Positions 42,621 through 51,867 of a stretch of DNA of 64,000 bases are shown in pieces. The notes under the pieces are model-generated. The model had not been told where the DNA came from, made no database searches, and worked only from the letters and a program-made list of their open reading frames with translations. Within the stretch, counting starts at the first letter, position 1; each line of letters begins with the position of its first letter. Source of the stretch: Marinobacter profundi (GTDB lineage: Bacteria; Pseudomonadota; Gammaproteobacteria; Pseudomonadales; Oleiphilaceae); assembly GCF_002744715.1 (NCBI RefSeq), contig NZ_KZ319367.1, forward strand, positions 124,001 to 188,000, given 5' to 3'. The position numbers were made by a program, and so were the translations under genes.

Positions 42621-42953
42621 ATGTCGATACAGCACGCCATCGAGCAAAAGCTCGGGACAGGTTTCAATGCCGAGTTCCTGGGGGTGGAAAATGAAAGCCA
42701 CATGCACAGTGTTCCGCCCAACTCGGAAACCCACTTCAAGGTGACCCTGGTGTCCGCCGATTTTGCCGGACAGGGCAAGGTGAAACGTCACCAGGCCGTC
42801 TACAAGGTTCTGGCCGAGGAGCTCGCCGGCGGTGTCCATGCGCTGGCACTGCACCTTTACACCCCGGAGGAATGGCAACTGAGCGGCCAGGCCGCGCCGG
42901 ACTCACCCAACTGTATGGGCGGTTCAAAGCACGATCCGGCCAGGCAGGGATAA
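42621..42953 (+). CDS. bolA: BolA family protein
   Basis: A 110-residue BolA/YrbA-like protein. The fold's signature parts are ESHMHSVPPNSETHFKV, RHQAVYKVLAEEL and VHALALHLYTPEEW, where the His residues can ligate a [2Fe-2S] cluster shared with a monothiol glutaredoxin. BolA proteins affect envelope genes and iron homeostasis. The ATG at 42621 starts MSIQHAIEQKL, the family start. It precedes yciO by 12 bp, so both are probably co-transcribed. Confidence 0.93.
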   Translation: MSIQHAIEQKLGTGFNAEFLGVENESHMHSVPPNSETHFKVTLVSADFAGQGKVKRHQAVYKVLAEELAGGVHALALHLYTPEEWQLSGQAAPDSPNCMGGSKHDPARQG

Positions 42954-42965
42954 GGAGCTTCCTTT

Positions 42966-43589
42966 ATGAGTCAGTTTTTCCAGATCCACCCGGAAACCCC
43001 ACAGAAGCGTCTGATCACCCAGGCGGTTGATATCATCCGCAAGGGCGGGGTGGTGGTTTACCCCACGGATTCCGCCTATGCCATCGGTTGCCACCTCGGT
43101 GACAAGCAGGCCGCAGACCGCATCAAGCGCATCCGCAAGCTTGATGACAAGCACAACTTCACCCTGGTATGCCGGGACCTGTCCGACATCGGCACTTACG
43201 CCAAGGTGGACAATACCCGGTACCGGCTGCTGAAGACGTTTACCCCGGGCCCTTACACATTCATTCTTGATGCCACCAGCGAGGTGCCCCGCCGGCTCCT
43301 GCACCCGAAGCGCCGCACCATTGGCCTGCGGGTTCCGGACAACCCCATTGTGCAGGCCCTGCTGGGGGAGCTGGGCGAGCCCATCATGAGCAGCACCCTG
43401 ATCCTGCCGGGCGAAACCGATCCGATGACCGACCCCTACGAGATCCGGGACACCCTGGAGCATGACCTTGACCTGATCATCGACGGCGGTTTCTGCGGGT
43501 TCGAGGCCACGACAGTGGTGAACATGATTGACGACGTACCTGAAGTAACCCGCGTCGGCAAAGGGGACCCTGCTCCATTTCAGATATAG
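42966..43589 (+). CDS. yciO: YciO (Sua5/YrdC family) protein
   Basis: A 207-residue member of the TsaC/Sua5 family. The core KGGVVVYPTDSAYAIGCHLG, RIKRIRKLDDKHNFTLVC, FTPGPYTFIL and TIGLRVPDNPI match YciO. TsaC/Sua5 make threonylcarbamoyl-AMP for tRNA t6A; the activity of YciO-type paralogues is weaker or different. A gene for true TsaC may be elsewhere. It is 12 bp after bolA and has AAGGAG upstream. An inverted repeat (GTTGAT/ATCAAC) starts at its stop codon. Confidence 0.93.
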   Translation: MSQFFQIHPETPQKRLITQAVDIIRKGGVVVYPTDSAYAIGCHLGDKQAADRIKRIRKLDDKHNFTLVCRDLSDIGTYAKVDNTRYRLLKTFTPGPYTFILDATSEVPRRLLHPKRRTIGLRVPDNPIVQALLGELGEPIMSSTLILPGETDPMTDPYEIRDTLEHDLDLIIDGGFCGFEATTVVNMIDDVPEVTRVGKGDPAPFQI

Positions 43590-43799
43590 TTGATCAAAAA
43601 AGTGGCAATCAACCTGACAGTGTCTATGCTCTGAAAAAGGGGCTTTCCGGTCCCGTACGGGGCCGGAGTGGGTTCCAGACACGCAATCTGGAGAGGTAGT
43701 CCGAGGACGTAATCTGGAGGAGTATCCGGAGGGCTAAGCCGCCTGGCGCCTGTCCTGCCCGTTGGGAGCGGGTGCCGGTCATCGAGGGAGTGAAGGGCA
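43589..43799 (+). promoter_or_regulatory. Structured leader of the lipoprotein gene
   Basis: About 210 bp with three structured parts: an inverted repeat GTTGAT/ATCAAC at 43589-43613; a hairpin around GTAC at about 43647-43668 (TCCGG T CCC / GGG G CCGGA); and the 26-bp tandem repeat given separately, whose first copy can pair with an upstream CCAGA. No known riboswitch is recognised. Confidence 0.4.
43681..43732 (+). repeat. Two adjacent 26-bp repeats
   Basis: 43681-43706 and 43707-43732 share ACGYAATCTGGAG and then a GTA...TCCG part, abutting without spacer. Confidence 0.75.
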
Positions 43800-44624
43800 A
43801 TGTGGTCACGGTTGGATCATCTGGTTAACAAAAATAGCAGTATTCGCGTAAAACAATCTGCGGTTGTGTCACTGGCAGGTGTCACCTTGCTGGTGGCGGC
43901 TTGCGGCGGCGGTGGTGGCTCGTCCGGGGACACTACCGCGACCCTGTCGGCCGACCCGGGCTTCTATCTTTCGGATGTCAGCTTTTCCGGCGACACCGGG
44001 GCGACGACGGATGCACTGACGCTGATGAGTGCTGACGGCACCTACGTCACGGTGCTTGATGATGCACCTTTCGACGCCACCTTCGGAAAGCTCGATTTCT
44101 CGGGGGCAGCTGTTTCAGGCACCGCGGTGAACATCTTCCTGTTATCGGGAGATCTGTGGGGAAAAACCCGCGGAACCGTTAGTGGTGAGGTAACCGGCAC
44201 CGGTACCCTGGCACTGCAGGCGACCGCCGAGGATGGCGGCTCCAGCTCAACGGTGACCCTCCAGCGCCAGTCGGATCTCAGTAACCAGGGCCTGAGCCTG
44301 GCGACCCTGGCCGGGACCTATACCGGCACGATTGCCTCGGGCGGGACAGAGAGCCTCCAGTTCACCATCGCCGCGGATGGCACGGTGTCGGGGTCGCATA
44401 TGGACTGTAACTTCACCGGCCAGGCGAGTGTGCCCAATGGCCGTTTCAACGTCTTTGAGCTGGCCCTCGACGCGTCGTCCTGCCTTGGCCGACAGAATGG
44501 CGCAGAATCGATTCTCTACGGCAATTTCACCGGGTTGGGGGCCTACGATTACGCAGGTGCCTCGGTGGTTTTTATCATCAATAACACCGAAATCGGCATT
44601 TACGGCGAGATCCCGAAACGGTGA
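43800..44624 (+). CDS. Lipoprotein of unknown function
   Basis: A 274-residue predicted lipoprotein. A basic lead (MWSRLDHLVNKNSSIRVKQS) and hydrophobic core end in LLVAAC, with the lipid Cys at 35, followed by a Gly-rich linker. The rest is beta-rich and low in charge (FGKLDFSGAAVSGT, LAGTYTGTIASGG, NGRFNVFELALDASSC) and could form a lipocalin- or bacterial Ig-like sandwich. No catalytic motif is seen. The ATG at 43800 follows GAAGGG. A strong terminator follows at 44691. Confidence 0.8.
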   Translation: MWSRLDHLVNKNSSIRVKQSAVVSLAGVTLLVAACGGGGGSSGDTTATLSADPGFYLSDVSFSGDTGATTDALTLMSADGTYVTVLDDAPFDATFGKLDFSGAAVSGTAVNIFLLSGDLWGKTRGTVSGEVTGTGTLALQATAEDGGSSSTVTLQRQSDLSNQGLSLATLAGTYTGTIASGGTESLQFTIAADGTVSGSHMDCNFTGQASVPNGRFNVFELALDASSCLGRQNGAESILYGNFTGLGAYDYAGASVVFIINNTEIGIYGEIPKR

Positions 44625-44690
44625 CCAGGGCCATGCGTCCGAGTTATCCGTAGATCATCGCATAACGCTTCTTGTGCTTTGTCGCTAATC

Positions 44691-44724
44691 TGCCCGCATG
44701 CATTCAGAATGCGGGCATTTTTTT
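44691..44724 (+). terminator. Rho-independent terminator after the lipoprotein gene
   Basis: The 9-bp stem TGCCCGCAT/ATGCGGGCA has a 9-nt loop and is followed by seven T. Confidence 0.95.
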
Positions 44725-44780
44725 GCCTGTGATGTACTCTCAGATACGGGTTATCCCTTCTCTTACTGGCAGGATCAGCA

Positions 44781-47120
44781 ATGCCCGGAACCAACGAACG
44801 CCGACGTCTTGCCGCACTCAAGCGCCTGAATATTCTGGATACCCCGCCGGAGGAACGTTTCGAGCGGCTGATCCGGATCGCCAAGCGTTACTACAATGTG
44901 GATATTGCCCTGTTTTCGATCCTTGACGAGGAACGCCAGTGGTTTAAATCCCGCGATGGCCTGGACGCTACTGAAACCCCCCGTTCGATGGCATTTTGTG
45001 ATCACGCCATCCGCCAGGATCGCGCCTTTATCATCGAGGATGCCACTCGGGATCCGCGGTTTCGGGACAATCCGCTGGTCACCGGTAAACCCCATATCCG
45101 TTTTTATGCCGGTATCCCCGTCCGGGAGCCCACCGGGTTCAAGCTGGGCAGTTTGTGCATCATTGACTCCCGGCCCCGCAAGATTACCGACGTCGACCTG
45201 GAAGTGCTGCGTAACCTGGCAAGCCTGGTGGAAGACGAGATCGAGCGCGCCTATTACGGGGCGGCGGACCAGACAAACATTGATGTTTCCCATCTCAACC
45301 GGGCCATCTATCGTGCCCAGAACGTGTTCCTGTCCAGCGACAACGAGCACGCCGCCTTTGAGGTTTTGCTTAACGACCTGCTGACCCTTACCGGCAGCGA
45401 GTTTGGTCTGATCAGTGAAGTGCTCCACCGGCCGTCCGGCGACCCCTATCTCAAGGTGGGGGCCATCACCAATATCGCCTGGAGCCCCGCCACCCAGAGC
45501 CTGTATCAGCAGATCGAACGCCGTGGCATGACCTTTGACCGGGTGGATAATATCCTCGGCCTGCCGCTGGTCGATGGTGAAGTGATCATTTCCGACTCCG
45601 TCATCAACGACCCGCGAGGGAAGGGCTTGCCGGCGGGGCATCCGCCGGTCAATGCCTACATTGGCATGCCGATACATTCCGGCGACCAGATGATTGGCCT
45701 GGTGGGGCTGGCAAATCGCTCCGGTGGTTATACCGCAGACCTCGCGGAGGAGCTGGACCCGCTGTTGCAGACCATCGCCACACTGATCGAGCGTAAACGG
45801 CTGTACCGGGAGAAATGGGGCCATCAGAAGCGGCTGGAGAAGGCTGCCAACTTCGATTCGCTGACCGGCCTGCCAAACCGCAGACGGTTGACCGAGCTGT
45901 TCGAGGACGAGATTCGCGAGGCTAACCTCCGTGACGGGGTGATTGCGGTGTGTTTTATCGACCTTGACGGCTTCAAGGCGATCAACGACACCCATGGCCA
46001 TATGGCGGGCGATGCGGTGCTCAAGAGCGTGGCCCAGCGGTTGCAGGCGTCCGTGCGGGAGCATGATGTCATCGCCCGCCTTGGTGGTGACGAGTTTGTC
46101 GCGTTGCTCCGGGACGTCGAGGACGTCGCGGTGTATCAGCGCATTCTCGATGCCCTCTGCAAACCGGTCAGTTACAAGAACCACGTATTGCAGCTGTCCG
46201 GCAGTATGGGGGTTACCGTATACCCGGAGGATGATGCAACTCCGGACATGCTGCTGCGTCATGCGGATCAGGCCATGTACGCCGCCAAGGAGTCCGGCAA
46301 GAACTGTTATCGTGTGTTTGATATGCGACTGCACCAGGCGCGCAAGGAGCGGGTCCGGGTGCTGGAGCAGGTCGAGGCAGCTCTTGAGTCCGGTCAGTTC
46401 GAGCTTTATTACCAACCGGTGGTGAATTTCCGGAACCGCCAGGTGGTGGCCTTCGAGGCACTGTTGCGCTGGCACCATCCGGAGCTGGGGCTGCTGACGC
46501 CGGACCGCGTCCTTCCCCATATCGAATTCACCGATTATGACCGCCGGATCGGCCGCTATGTGATGGACAAGGCGGTTGACACCCTCCACGGGTTTGACGA
46601 TTTGGGGTTGCCCTACGGTGTCAGTATCAACCTGAGCCCCATGCACTTTCTCGGCGACCACTTCGCCGACGATCTCGGTGCGGCGTTGCAGGACTGCAAG
46701 CCGGGGCTGTGTAACCGGTTGACGGTGGAAATTCTGGAAACCACTGCAATGGACGACCCTGATGTGGCCATTGAAGCCATCCGGGCGTGCCGTGAACTGG
46801 GTGTGGCGATGTCGCTGGATGACTTTGGCACCGGCTACTCCTCACTGAGTTATTTCCGCAAGTTGCCAGTGGACGAGATCAAGATTGACCGGTCCTTTGT
46901 CCGGGAGCTGGCGGGCAGCAGCGATGACAGCATGATTGTCGAGGCCATCATCGGGCTGTCCCGCAGTTTCCGCCGGCGTGTCGTGGCTGAGGGAGTGGAA
47001 ACCCCCGAGTTGCTCGGCCAGCTGCTGGAGATGGGCTGCGATATCGGGCAGGGTTACCACTTCAGTGAACCCCTGCCGCTGCCAGAGGCGCTGGCCTGGG
47101 CAGCCGGTTTTCAGGATTGA
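44781..47120 (+). CDS. GAF-GAF-GGDEF-EAL c-di-GMP turnover protein
   Basis: A 779-residue soluble protein. The first GAF domain (about 25-160) starts NILDTPPEERFERLIRIAKRYYNVDIALFS; a second GAF domain spans about 185-340. The GGDEF motif is intact at 435-439 and has an inhibitory site REHD at 426-429. The EAL motif is at 559-561 and keeps NLSP, ETTAMDD, DDFGTGYSS, KID and AEGVE. Both halves could be active, with product control of the cyclase through the I-site. It lies directly upstream of the alginate operon in the same direction and is a candidate source or sink of the c-di-GMP that Alg44 binds. The ATG has AGGATC upstream. Confidence 0.93.
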   Translation: MPGTNERRRLAALKRLNILDTPPEERFERLIRIAKRYYNVDIALFSILDEERQWFKSRDGLDATETPRSMAFCDHAIRQDRAFIIEDATRDPRFRDNPLVTGKPHIRFYAGIPVREPTGFKLGSLCIIDSRPRKITDVDLEVLRNLASLVEDEIERAYYGAADQTNIDVSHLNRAIYRAQNVFLSSDNEHAAFEVLLNDLLTLTGSEFGLISEVLHRPSGDPYLKVGAITNIAWSPATQSLYQQIERRGMTFDRVDNILGLPLVDGEVIISDSVINDPRGKGLPAGHPPVNAYIGMPIHSGDQMIGLVGLANRSGGYTADLAEELDPLLQTIATLIERKRLYREKWGHQKRLEKAANFDSLTGLPNRRRLTELFEDEIREANLRDGVIAVCFIDLDGFKAINDTHGHMAGDAVLKSVAQRLQASVREHDVIARLGGDEFVALLRDVEDVAVYQRILDALCKPVSYKNHVLQLSGSMGVTVYPEDDATPDMLLRHADQAMYAAKESGKNCYRVFDMRLHQARKERVRVLEQVEAALESGQFELYYQPVVNFRNRQVVAFEALLRWHHPELGLLTPDRVLPHIEFTDYDRRIGRYVMDKAVDTLHGFDDLGLPYGVSINLSPMHFLGDHFADDLGAALQDCKPGLCNRLTVEILETTAMDDPDVAIEAIRACRELGVAMSLDDFGTGYSSLSYFRKLPVDEIKIDRSFVRELAGSSDDSMIVEAIIGLSRSFRRRVVAEGVETPELLGQLLEMGCDIGQGYHFSEPLPLPEALAWAAGFQD

Positions 47121-47676
47121 CCAGGATTTGCCAAGATCAATTTTGAATATCCTCGGCGGACCGGGAAAGAATGAGAAATAAAAACCCTCTCGTCCGCCAA
47201 GTTCTTGACGTTAACTCCCCGACATACTCTGTACATCTTTTGCGCAACCTGTTGTGTCTGCAGGTGCTTTTTCTTGACGTGTAAAAAAACCATGCACGCC
47301 GGCGTGGCAGACATGTCTTGTCGTGTTTCTCATAATATTATTCAACCGTAACAGGCATTTAACAATTTGTTACGTTAACTTTCTGCCCAGTCGACCGACG
47401 GGGCAAAGACTTCATTTCCCACCCAGGAAAACGTATCCGTTTTCCCGTCTGTCGACAAAGTAACCAGTATTTCCAGTTCGCATCTGCCAAGAAGACCGGA
47501 AGGTTCCGGAAAGGTTCCGGGCAGTTCAAAGCCGGATTCGGGGCTGAGCGTGGAATTTTTGACGCTCATTCCGCCAGGCGGTGAGGTCTGGCAGGAACGG
47601 CTTGCTGGTTGCAGGAATTACAACCCGAACGCCCCGCTGAGCGGGGCTCACAGATGACAGGCAAGGGAGCAGGAGC
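47121..47676 (+). promoter_or_regulatory. 556-bp control region upstream of algD
   Basis: An unusually long, partly AT-rich gap. It holds an inverted repeat CGTAACA/TGTTACG at 47347-47374 (half-site centres 21 bp apart), a perfect hairpin GGAAAACG-TATC-CGTTTTCC at 47426-47445 and a GC hairpin GCCCCG/CGGGGC at 47631-47647, just 29 bp before the algD ATG. I could not find a convincing AlgU-type promoter (GAACTT-N16/17-TCTGA). A leftward 64-codon frame (47375-47569) is open but unsupported. In Pseudomonas the algD upstream region is also long and bound by several regulators. Confidence 0.6.
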
Positions 47677-48987
47677 ATGCGAGTCAGCATTTTTGGTCTG
47701 GGTTACGTAGGCGCAGTATGTACCGCGAGTCTGGCGCACCGCGGCCACCAGGTGATGGGTGTCGACGTGTCACCGGTCAAGATTGATCTGATCAACCAGG
47801 GCAAGTCGCCCATTGTTGAGCCGGGTCTGGAGGAACTGCTCAGTGAAGGGCGGCAGGCAGGGCGTATCGAAGGGATGACGGAAGGCTACCTCGCCGTACA
47901 GGAAACCGAACTCTCAATGATCTGTGTCGGTACGCCGAGCAAGGCCAATGGCGATCTCGACCTGCAGTACGTCGAGAATGTCTGCCGCGATATCGGTGTT
48001 GCCCTGAAGGACAAGGGTGACTGGCACCTGGTCGTCGTCCGCAGCACGGTGCTGCCGGGTACGGTGCGTGACCTGGTGATTCCGGTGCTGGAAGAGGTGT
48101 CCGGCAAGCGTGCGGGAGTTGATTTCGGGATCTGCGTAAACCCGGAATTCCTGCGTGAGAGCACCGCCATTCACGATTACGACCAGCCGCCGATGACGGT
48201 GATTGGTGAGCTGGACGCCCGTTCCGGTGACCTGCTGGCAAAAATGTACGAGGACCTCGACGCGCCAATCGTGCGCAAGCCCATCGAAGTGGCCGAGATG
48301 ATCAAGTACACCTGCAACGTCTGGCACGCCACCAAGGTCAGCTTTGCCAACGAGATCGGCAACATTGCCAAGTCTCTGGGCGTCGACGGCCGTGACGTGA
48401 TGGACGTGGTCTGCCAGGACAGCAAGCTCAACATTTCCCGTTACTACATGCGCCCGGGCTTTGCCTTTGGCGGCTCCTGTCTGCCCAAGGACGTCCGTGC
48501 GCTGAGCTATCGCGCCAGCCAGATGGATGTCCGTCATCCGTTGCTCAGCTCCATCATGAGCAGCAACGACGAGCAGGTCGCCCACGCCTTCAACATCGTT
48601 ACCGGTTATGGCCGTCGCAAGATCGGCATGCTGGGGCTCAGCTTCAAGGCCAACACCGATGACCTGCGGGAAAGCCCGCTGGTTGAGCTTGCGGAAATGC
48701 TGATCGGCAAGGGCTACGACTTGCAGATCTTCGACCGCAACGTGGACTACGCCCGCACCTATGGCGCCAACCGCGATTACATCAACCACAAGATCCCCCA
48801 TCTCGCCAACCTGATGGAAAGCGACCTGCGCGGGGTGATTGACCACGCCGATGTGATCGTGGTGGGCAACAACGACGAGCTGTTCGAAACGGTCATTGCC
48901 GAGGTTCCGGAAGGCAAGCGGGTGGTGGACCTGGTGGGCTTCATGAAGACCGCCAGCAACGATGTCCTCGAAGGCATCTGCTGGTAG
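47677..48987 (+). CDS. algD: GDP-mannose 6-dehydrogenase
   Basis: A 436-residue enzyme that oxidises GDP-mannose to GDP-mannuronate with two NAD, the committing step of alginate synthesis. The N-terminal NAD fold begins MRVSIFGLGYVGAVCTASL. The nucleophile Cys268 (FGGSCLPKD) has the same number as in P. aeruginosa AlgD. The C-terminal substrate domain includes MLGLSFKANTDDLRESP. It is the first gene of the operon, with GGAGCAGGAG before the ATG and a long control region upstream. Length is normal (436). Confidence 0.98.
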   Translation: MRVSIFGLGYVGAVCTASLAHRGHQVMGVDVSPVKIDLINQGKSPIVEPGLEELLSEGRQAGRIEGMTEGYLAVQETELSMICVGTPSKANGDLDLQYVENVCRDIGVALKDKGDWHLVVVRSTVLPGTVRDLVIPVLEEVSGKRAGVDFGICVNPEFLRESTAIHDYDQPPMTVIGELDARSGDLLAKMYEDLDAPIVRKPIEVAEMIKYTCNVWHATKVSFANEIGNIAKSLGVDGRDVMDVVCQDSKLNISRYYMRPGFAFGGSCLPKDVRALSYRASQMDVRHPLLSSIMSSNDEQVAHAFNIVTGYGRRKIGMLGLSFKANTDDLRESPLVELAEMLIGKGYDLQIFDRNVDYARTYGANRDYINHKIPHLANLMESDLRGVIDHADVIVVGNNDELFETVIAEVPEGKRVVDLVGFMKTASNDVLEGICW

Positions 48988-49095
48988 CACCCGGCCTGGC
49001 CGGCACCTGCGTGTTGCGGGTGCCCGGCCGGCACGCCTTGCTAACAGTGAACGGAAGTCTCCACGTGAGTTTGTTCAAGCAAAGGATGCCCAGCA

Positions 49096-50580
49096 ATGGC
49101 TCTGCTTACTGACAATGTACTGACCCGTGCCGGAGGATGGTGCCTGTACCTGGCGGCACTGGGCGCTCTGGCGGCATCGCTGCCCAGCTCGTTCGTCGTG
49201 CCGGGCGGCGCCCACTTCATCCTGGTGATCGGCGGGATCGGAATGTGGCGGTACTCCGTGGGCATTATTCATTTTGTCCGCGGCATGTACTTTCTCCATG
49301 TGGCTTATCCGCGCCTGCGCAGCCAGGCCCGGCAACTCGGAGACCAGGCGGCCCCCTCCCATGTCTACCTGATGGTGACCAGCTTCCGCATCGATGCCCA
49401 CACCACGGCGATGGTGTATGACTCCATCATTCGCGAAGCCATGGAATGTGGCTGGCCAACGACGGTGGTGGCGTCGGTGGTGGAACTGTCCGATGAAATG
49501 ATCATGCGCAGCCTCTGGCGCAAGCATGCGCCACCCTCCCACGTGCAACTCAAGCTGGTGCGGATTCCCGGCACCGGCAAGCGTGACGGCCTGGCTTATG
49601 GCTTCCGGGCCATCTCCCGGGACCTGCCGGATGACAACGCCATCGTTGCGGTGGTGGATGGCGACACCGTGCTGAACCCGGGTGTGGTGAAGGCGACGGC
49701 GCCGTACTTCCGGCTGATGCCGAAGATGGGTGCGCTGACCACCAACGAGTTCTGCGAGGTGCGGGGCAGCTACCTGATGTCCGAGTGGCACAAGCTGCGG
49801 TTCGCCCAGCGCCACCTCAACATGTGCTCCATGGGGCTGTCTCGCCGGGTGCTGACCCTGACCGGGCGGATGTCGGTCTTTCGCGCCAGCGTGGTGACCC
49901 GTCCCGAGTTCATTTCGGATGTCGAATACGACTCCCTGCGGCACTGGCGCCTGGGTGAGTTCCGCTTTCTTACCGGTGACGACAAGTCCAGCTGGTTCAG
50001 CATGATGCGGCTGGGGTACGACACCTTTTATGTGCCGGACGCCTCCATCAGCACGGTGGAACATCCGCCCGATCCCAGCTTTATCCGCTCGGCCCGGCAA
50101 CTGATGTTCCGCTGGTATGGCAACTCCCTGCGGCAGAACTCCCGGGCCACCAAGCTCGGGCCGGGACGGCTGGGATGGTTCACCTGGTATGTCCTGTGGG
50201 ATCAGCGGATCTCCATGTGGACCAGCATTCTCGGGCTGACCGCTGCCATCGTGGCTGCCATGAAGTACTCGTTCGTGATCCTGGTGGCTTACCTGCTGTG
50301 GATCGGTCTGACCCGGCTGGTACTGACGATCCTGCTGATCGCCACAGGCCACCCGGTGGGGCCGGTGTACCCGGTCATCCTGTACTTCAACCAGATCTTC
50401 GGATCGCTAGTGAAAATCTATGTGTTCTTCCGGCTGGACCGCCAGTCGTGGACACGCCAGAAAACCAGTTTCAGTGCCGACGCGGCTTCGTTTCAGCAGC
50501 AGCTGAACCGCTGGTCGTCACGAGCGATGACCTTCTCTGCCGCCAGTGTTTTCCTGGCGCTGGTCATGATCATCGTGTGA
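49096..50580 (+). CDS. alg8: Alginate polymerase glycosyltransferase Alg8
   Basis: A 494-residue inner-membrane family 2 glycosyltransferase that polymerises mannuronate from GDP-mannuronate. Helices lie at about 15-60 and in the last 130 residues. The cytoplasmic catalytic part has [11 protein letters not shown] (Asp-x-Asp), LTGDDKSSW and a [10 protein letters not shown] motif corresponding to QxxRW. It works with Alg44, encoded next. The gene follows algD by 108 bp. The start ATG at 49096 lies shortly after an earlier ATG in another frame. Confidence 0.97.
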   Translation: MALLTDNVLTRAGGWCLYLAALGALAASLPSSFVVPGGAHFILVIGGIGMWRYSVGIIHFVRGMYFLHVAYPRLRSQARQLGDQAAPSHVYLMVTSFRIDAHTTAMVYDSIIREAMECGWPTTVVASVVELSDEMIMRSLWRKHAPPSHVQLKLVRIPGTGKRDGLAYGFRAISRDLPDDNAIVAVVDGDTVLNPGVVKATAPYFRLMPKMGALTTNEFCEVRGSYLMSEWHKLRFAQRHLNMCSMGLSRRVLTLTGRMSVFRASVVTRPEFISDVEYDSLRHWRLGEFRFLTGDDKSSWFSMMRLGYDTFYVPDASISTVEHPPDPSFIRSARQLMFRWYGNSLRQNSRATKLGPGRLGWFTWYVLWDQRISMWTSILGLTAAIVAAMKYSFVILVAYLLWIGLTRLVLTILLIATGHPVGPVYPVILYFNQIFGSLVKIYVFFRLDRQSWTRQKTSFSADAASFQQQLNRWSSRAMTFSAASVFLALVMIIV

Positions 50581-50644
50581 CAGGAGGCGGGATGACATCC
50601 CGCGAACAATCACCAAGGAATCAACACACTCAAGGGCTAGAACA

Positions 50645-51853
50645 ATGAATACGGCAGCAGTTGCACCGCAATTTGTTCACGAATCCGAGGCTCAGCGCCA
50701 GTACGCACGGGTCAGGATACCGGCCAAGCTGTTTGTCAGCCTGGATGGCACCACTTACAAGTTTCCCGTTGAGGATATTTCGGCGGGTGGTTTCAGCATC
50801 AACACCGGCAATCAGCCGCTGCGCACCGGGCGGCTGTACCAGGGCCGGTTGATTTTCAAGGTTGACGGTTTCGACATGGCGGTGGAGGTGGGCTTCGTTC
50901 CACGCAACGTCAGTGCCAGCCAGGACCGCTGTGGTTGTGAATTCCAGAACCTGGGGGCGAGCGAGGTCTCGGCCCTGCGCTATCTGATCACGTCGTTCCT
51001 CAGCGGCGAGCTGGTTTCCATGGGGGACGTGCTCAACACGCTGTCCCGGGACAACTTTGCCAAGGCCCGCAAAACCAAGGGCAGTGCCGCCCTGGGTTTC
51101 CTGGGCAAGGTGCGGGCGACGGTGGGTAGCCTGATTTTTCTCGGTATCGGCCTGATTGCCGCCTCCGTCGTGGCCTGGCAGTTATGGGAGATCTACTTCG
51201 TCACCCGGGCGGAGTCCGCCATGGTGGCCGCCGAGCAGATCCCGGTTCATGTTCCCAAAGACGCCAAGGTCACCACGCTGGTCACCGCCGGGCAGCAGGT
51301 CAAGGCTGGCGAGGCCATTGCCACTTTTGATGCGCCGATGCTGGCGTATGTCAACGAGCTGGTGGGTGAGGGTAACTACAGCATCGAACAGATCGAGGAG
51401 CTGATGGGGCAGAGCATTCGCGGCACCCTGACCAGCCCTTGTGACTGCAAGGTGCTGAATCTGCTACCGGCCCAGCAGCAGTACATGAGCCGCGGCGAAC
51501 AACTGGCGGTGGTTGCCCCGCTGGATGCCTCCGCCCACGTTACCGCCCGCTTCAGCTTTGAAGATGGTGAGTCGCTGGAAGAGGGCCAGTCGGTCACCCT
51601 CCGCCTGCCTGGCGGTGATACCCAGGCGGGCCGGATCGAGTCCCTGTTTGTGGATGCCGAGCAGCCTAACCGTCCCGGCACTGCCATCAGTGCCCTGATC
51701 CGCGCCGAGGAGCCGCTGCCGCTGGCCGCTGTTGGGCGCCCCATTGGCGTGACGGTGGATACGTTCCAGTTCGGTACTTTGGGTCAGATCGGTGACCTGG
51801 ACCCGATCGGTGACCTGGAAAAGGTGGCCGGCAAGGTCACCGGTAACCAGTGA
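50645..51853 (+). CDS. alg44: Alginate co-polymerase Alg44 (PilZ c-di-GMP receptor)
   Basis: A 402-residue protein. The N-terminal PilZ domain binds c-di-GMP through Arg18 and Arg22 (RQYAR) and Asp44/Ser46 (DISAGG), positions close or equal to those of P. aeruginosa. One membrane helix (about 160-180) is followed by a periplasmic membrane-fusion-like domain (ITSPCDCKVL region, HlyD-like). It activates Alg8 when c-di-GMP is bound and links to the export machinery. It overlaps the next frame's GTG by 4 bp, but AlgK probably starts at 51868. Confidence 0.96.
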   Translation: MNTAAVAPQFVHESEAQRQYARVRIPAKLFVSLDGTTYKFPVEDISAGGFSINTGNQPLRTGRLYQGRLIFKVDGFDMAVEVGFVPRNVSASQDRCGCEFQNLGASEVSALRYLITSFLSGELVSMGDVLNTLSRDNFAKARKTKGSAALGFLGKVRATVGSLIFLGIGLIAASVVAWQLWEIYFVTRAESAMVAAEQIPVHVPKDAKVTTLVTAGQQVKAGEAIATFDAPMLAYVNELVGEGNYSIEQIEELMGQSIRGTLTSPCDCKVLNLLPAQQQYMSRGEQLAVVAPLDASAHVTARFSFEDGESLEEGQSVTLRLPGGDTQAGRIESLFVDAEQPNRPGTAISALIRAEEPLPLAAVGRPIGVTVDTFQFGTLGQIGDLDPIGDLEKVAGKVTGNQ

Positions 51854-51867
51854 GGGAGCGCCGCGAC

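Noticed and set aside
47375..47569. 64-codon leftward frame in front of algD
   Set aside because: Sequence is not implausible, but there is no spaced ribosome site and it covers the inverted repeats of the control region.
47121..47676. AlgU (sigma-22) promoter for algD
   Set aside because: AACT at 47210 and 47377 do not have TCTGA-like partners at 16-17 bp; I would not assign a site by eye.
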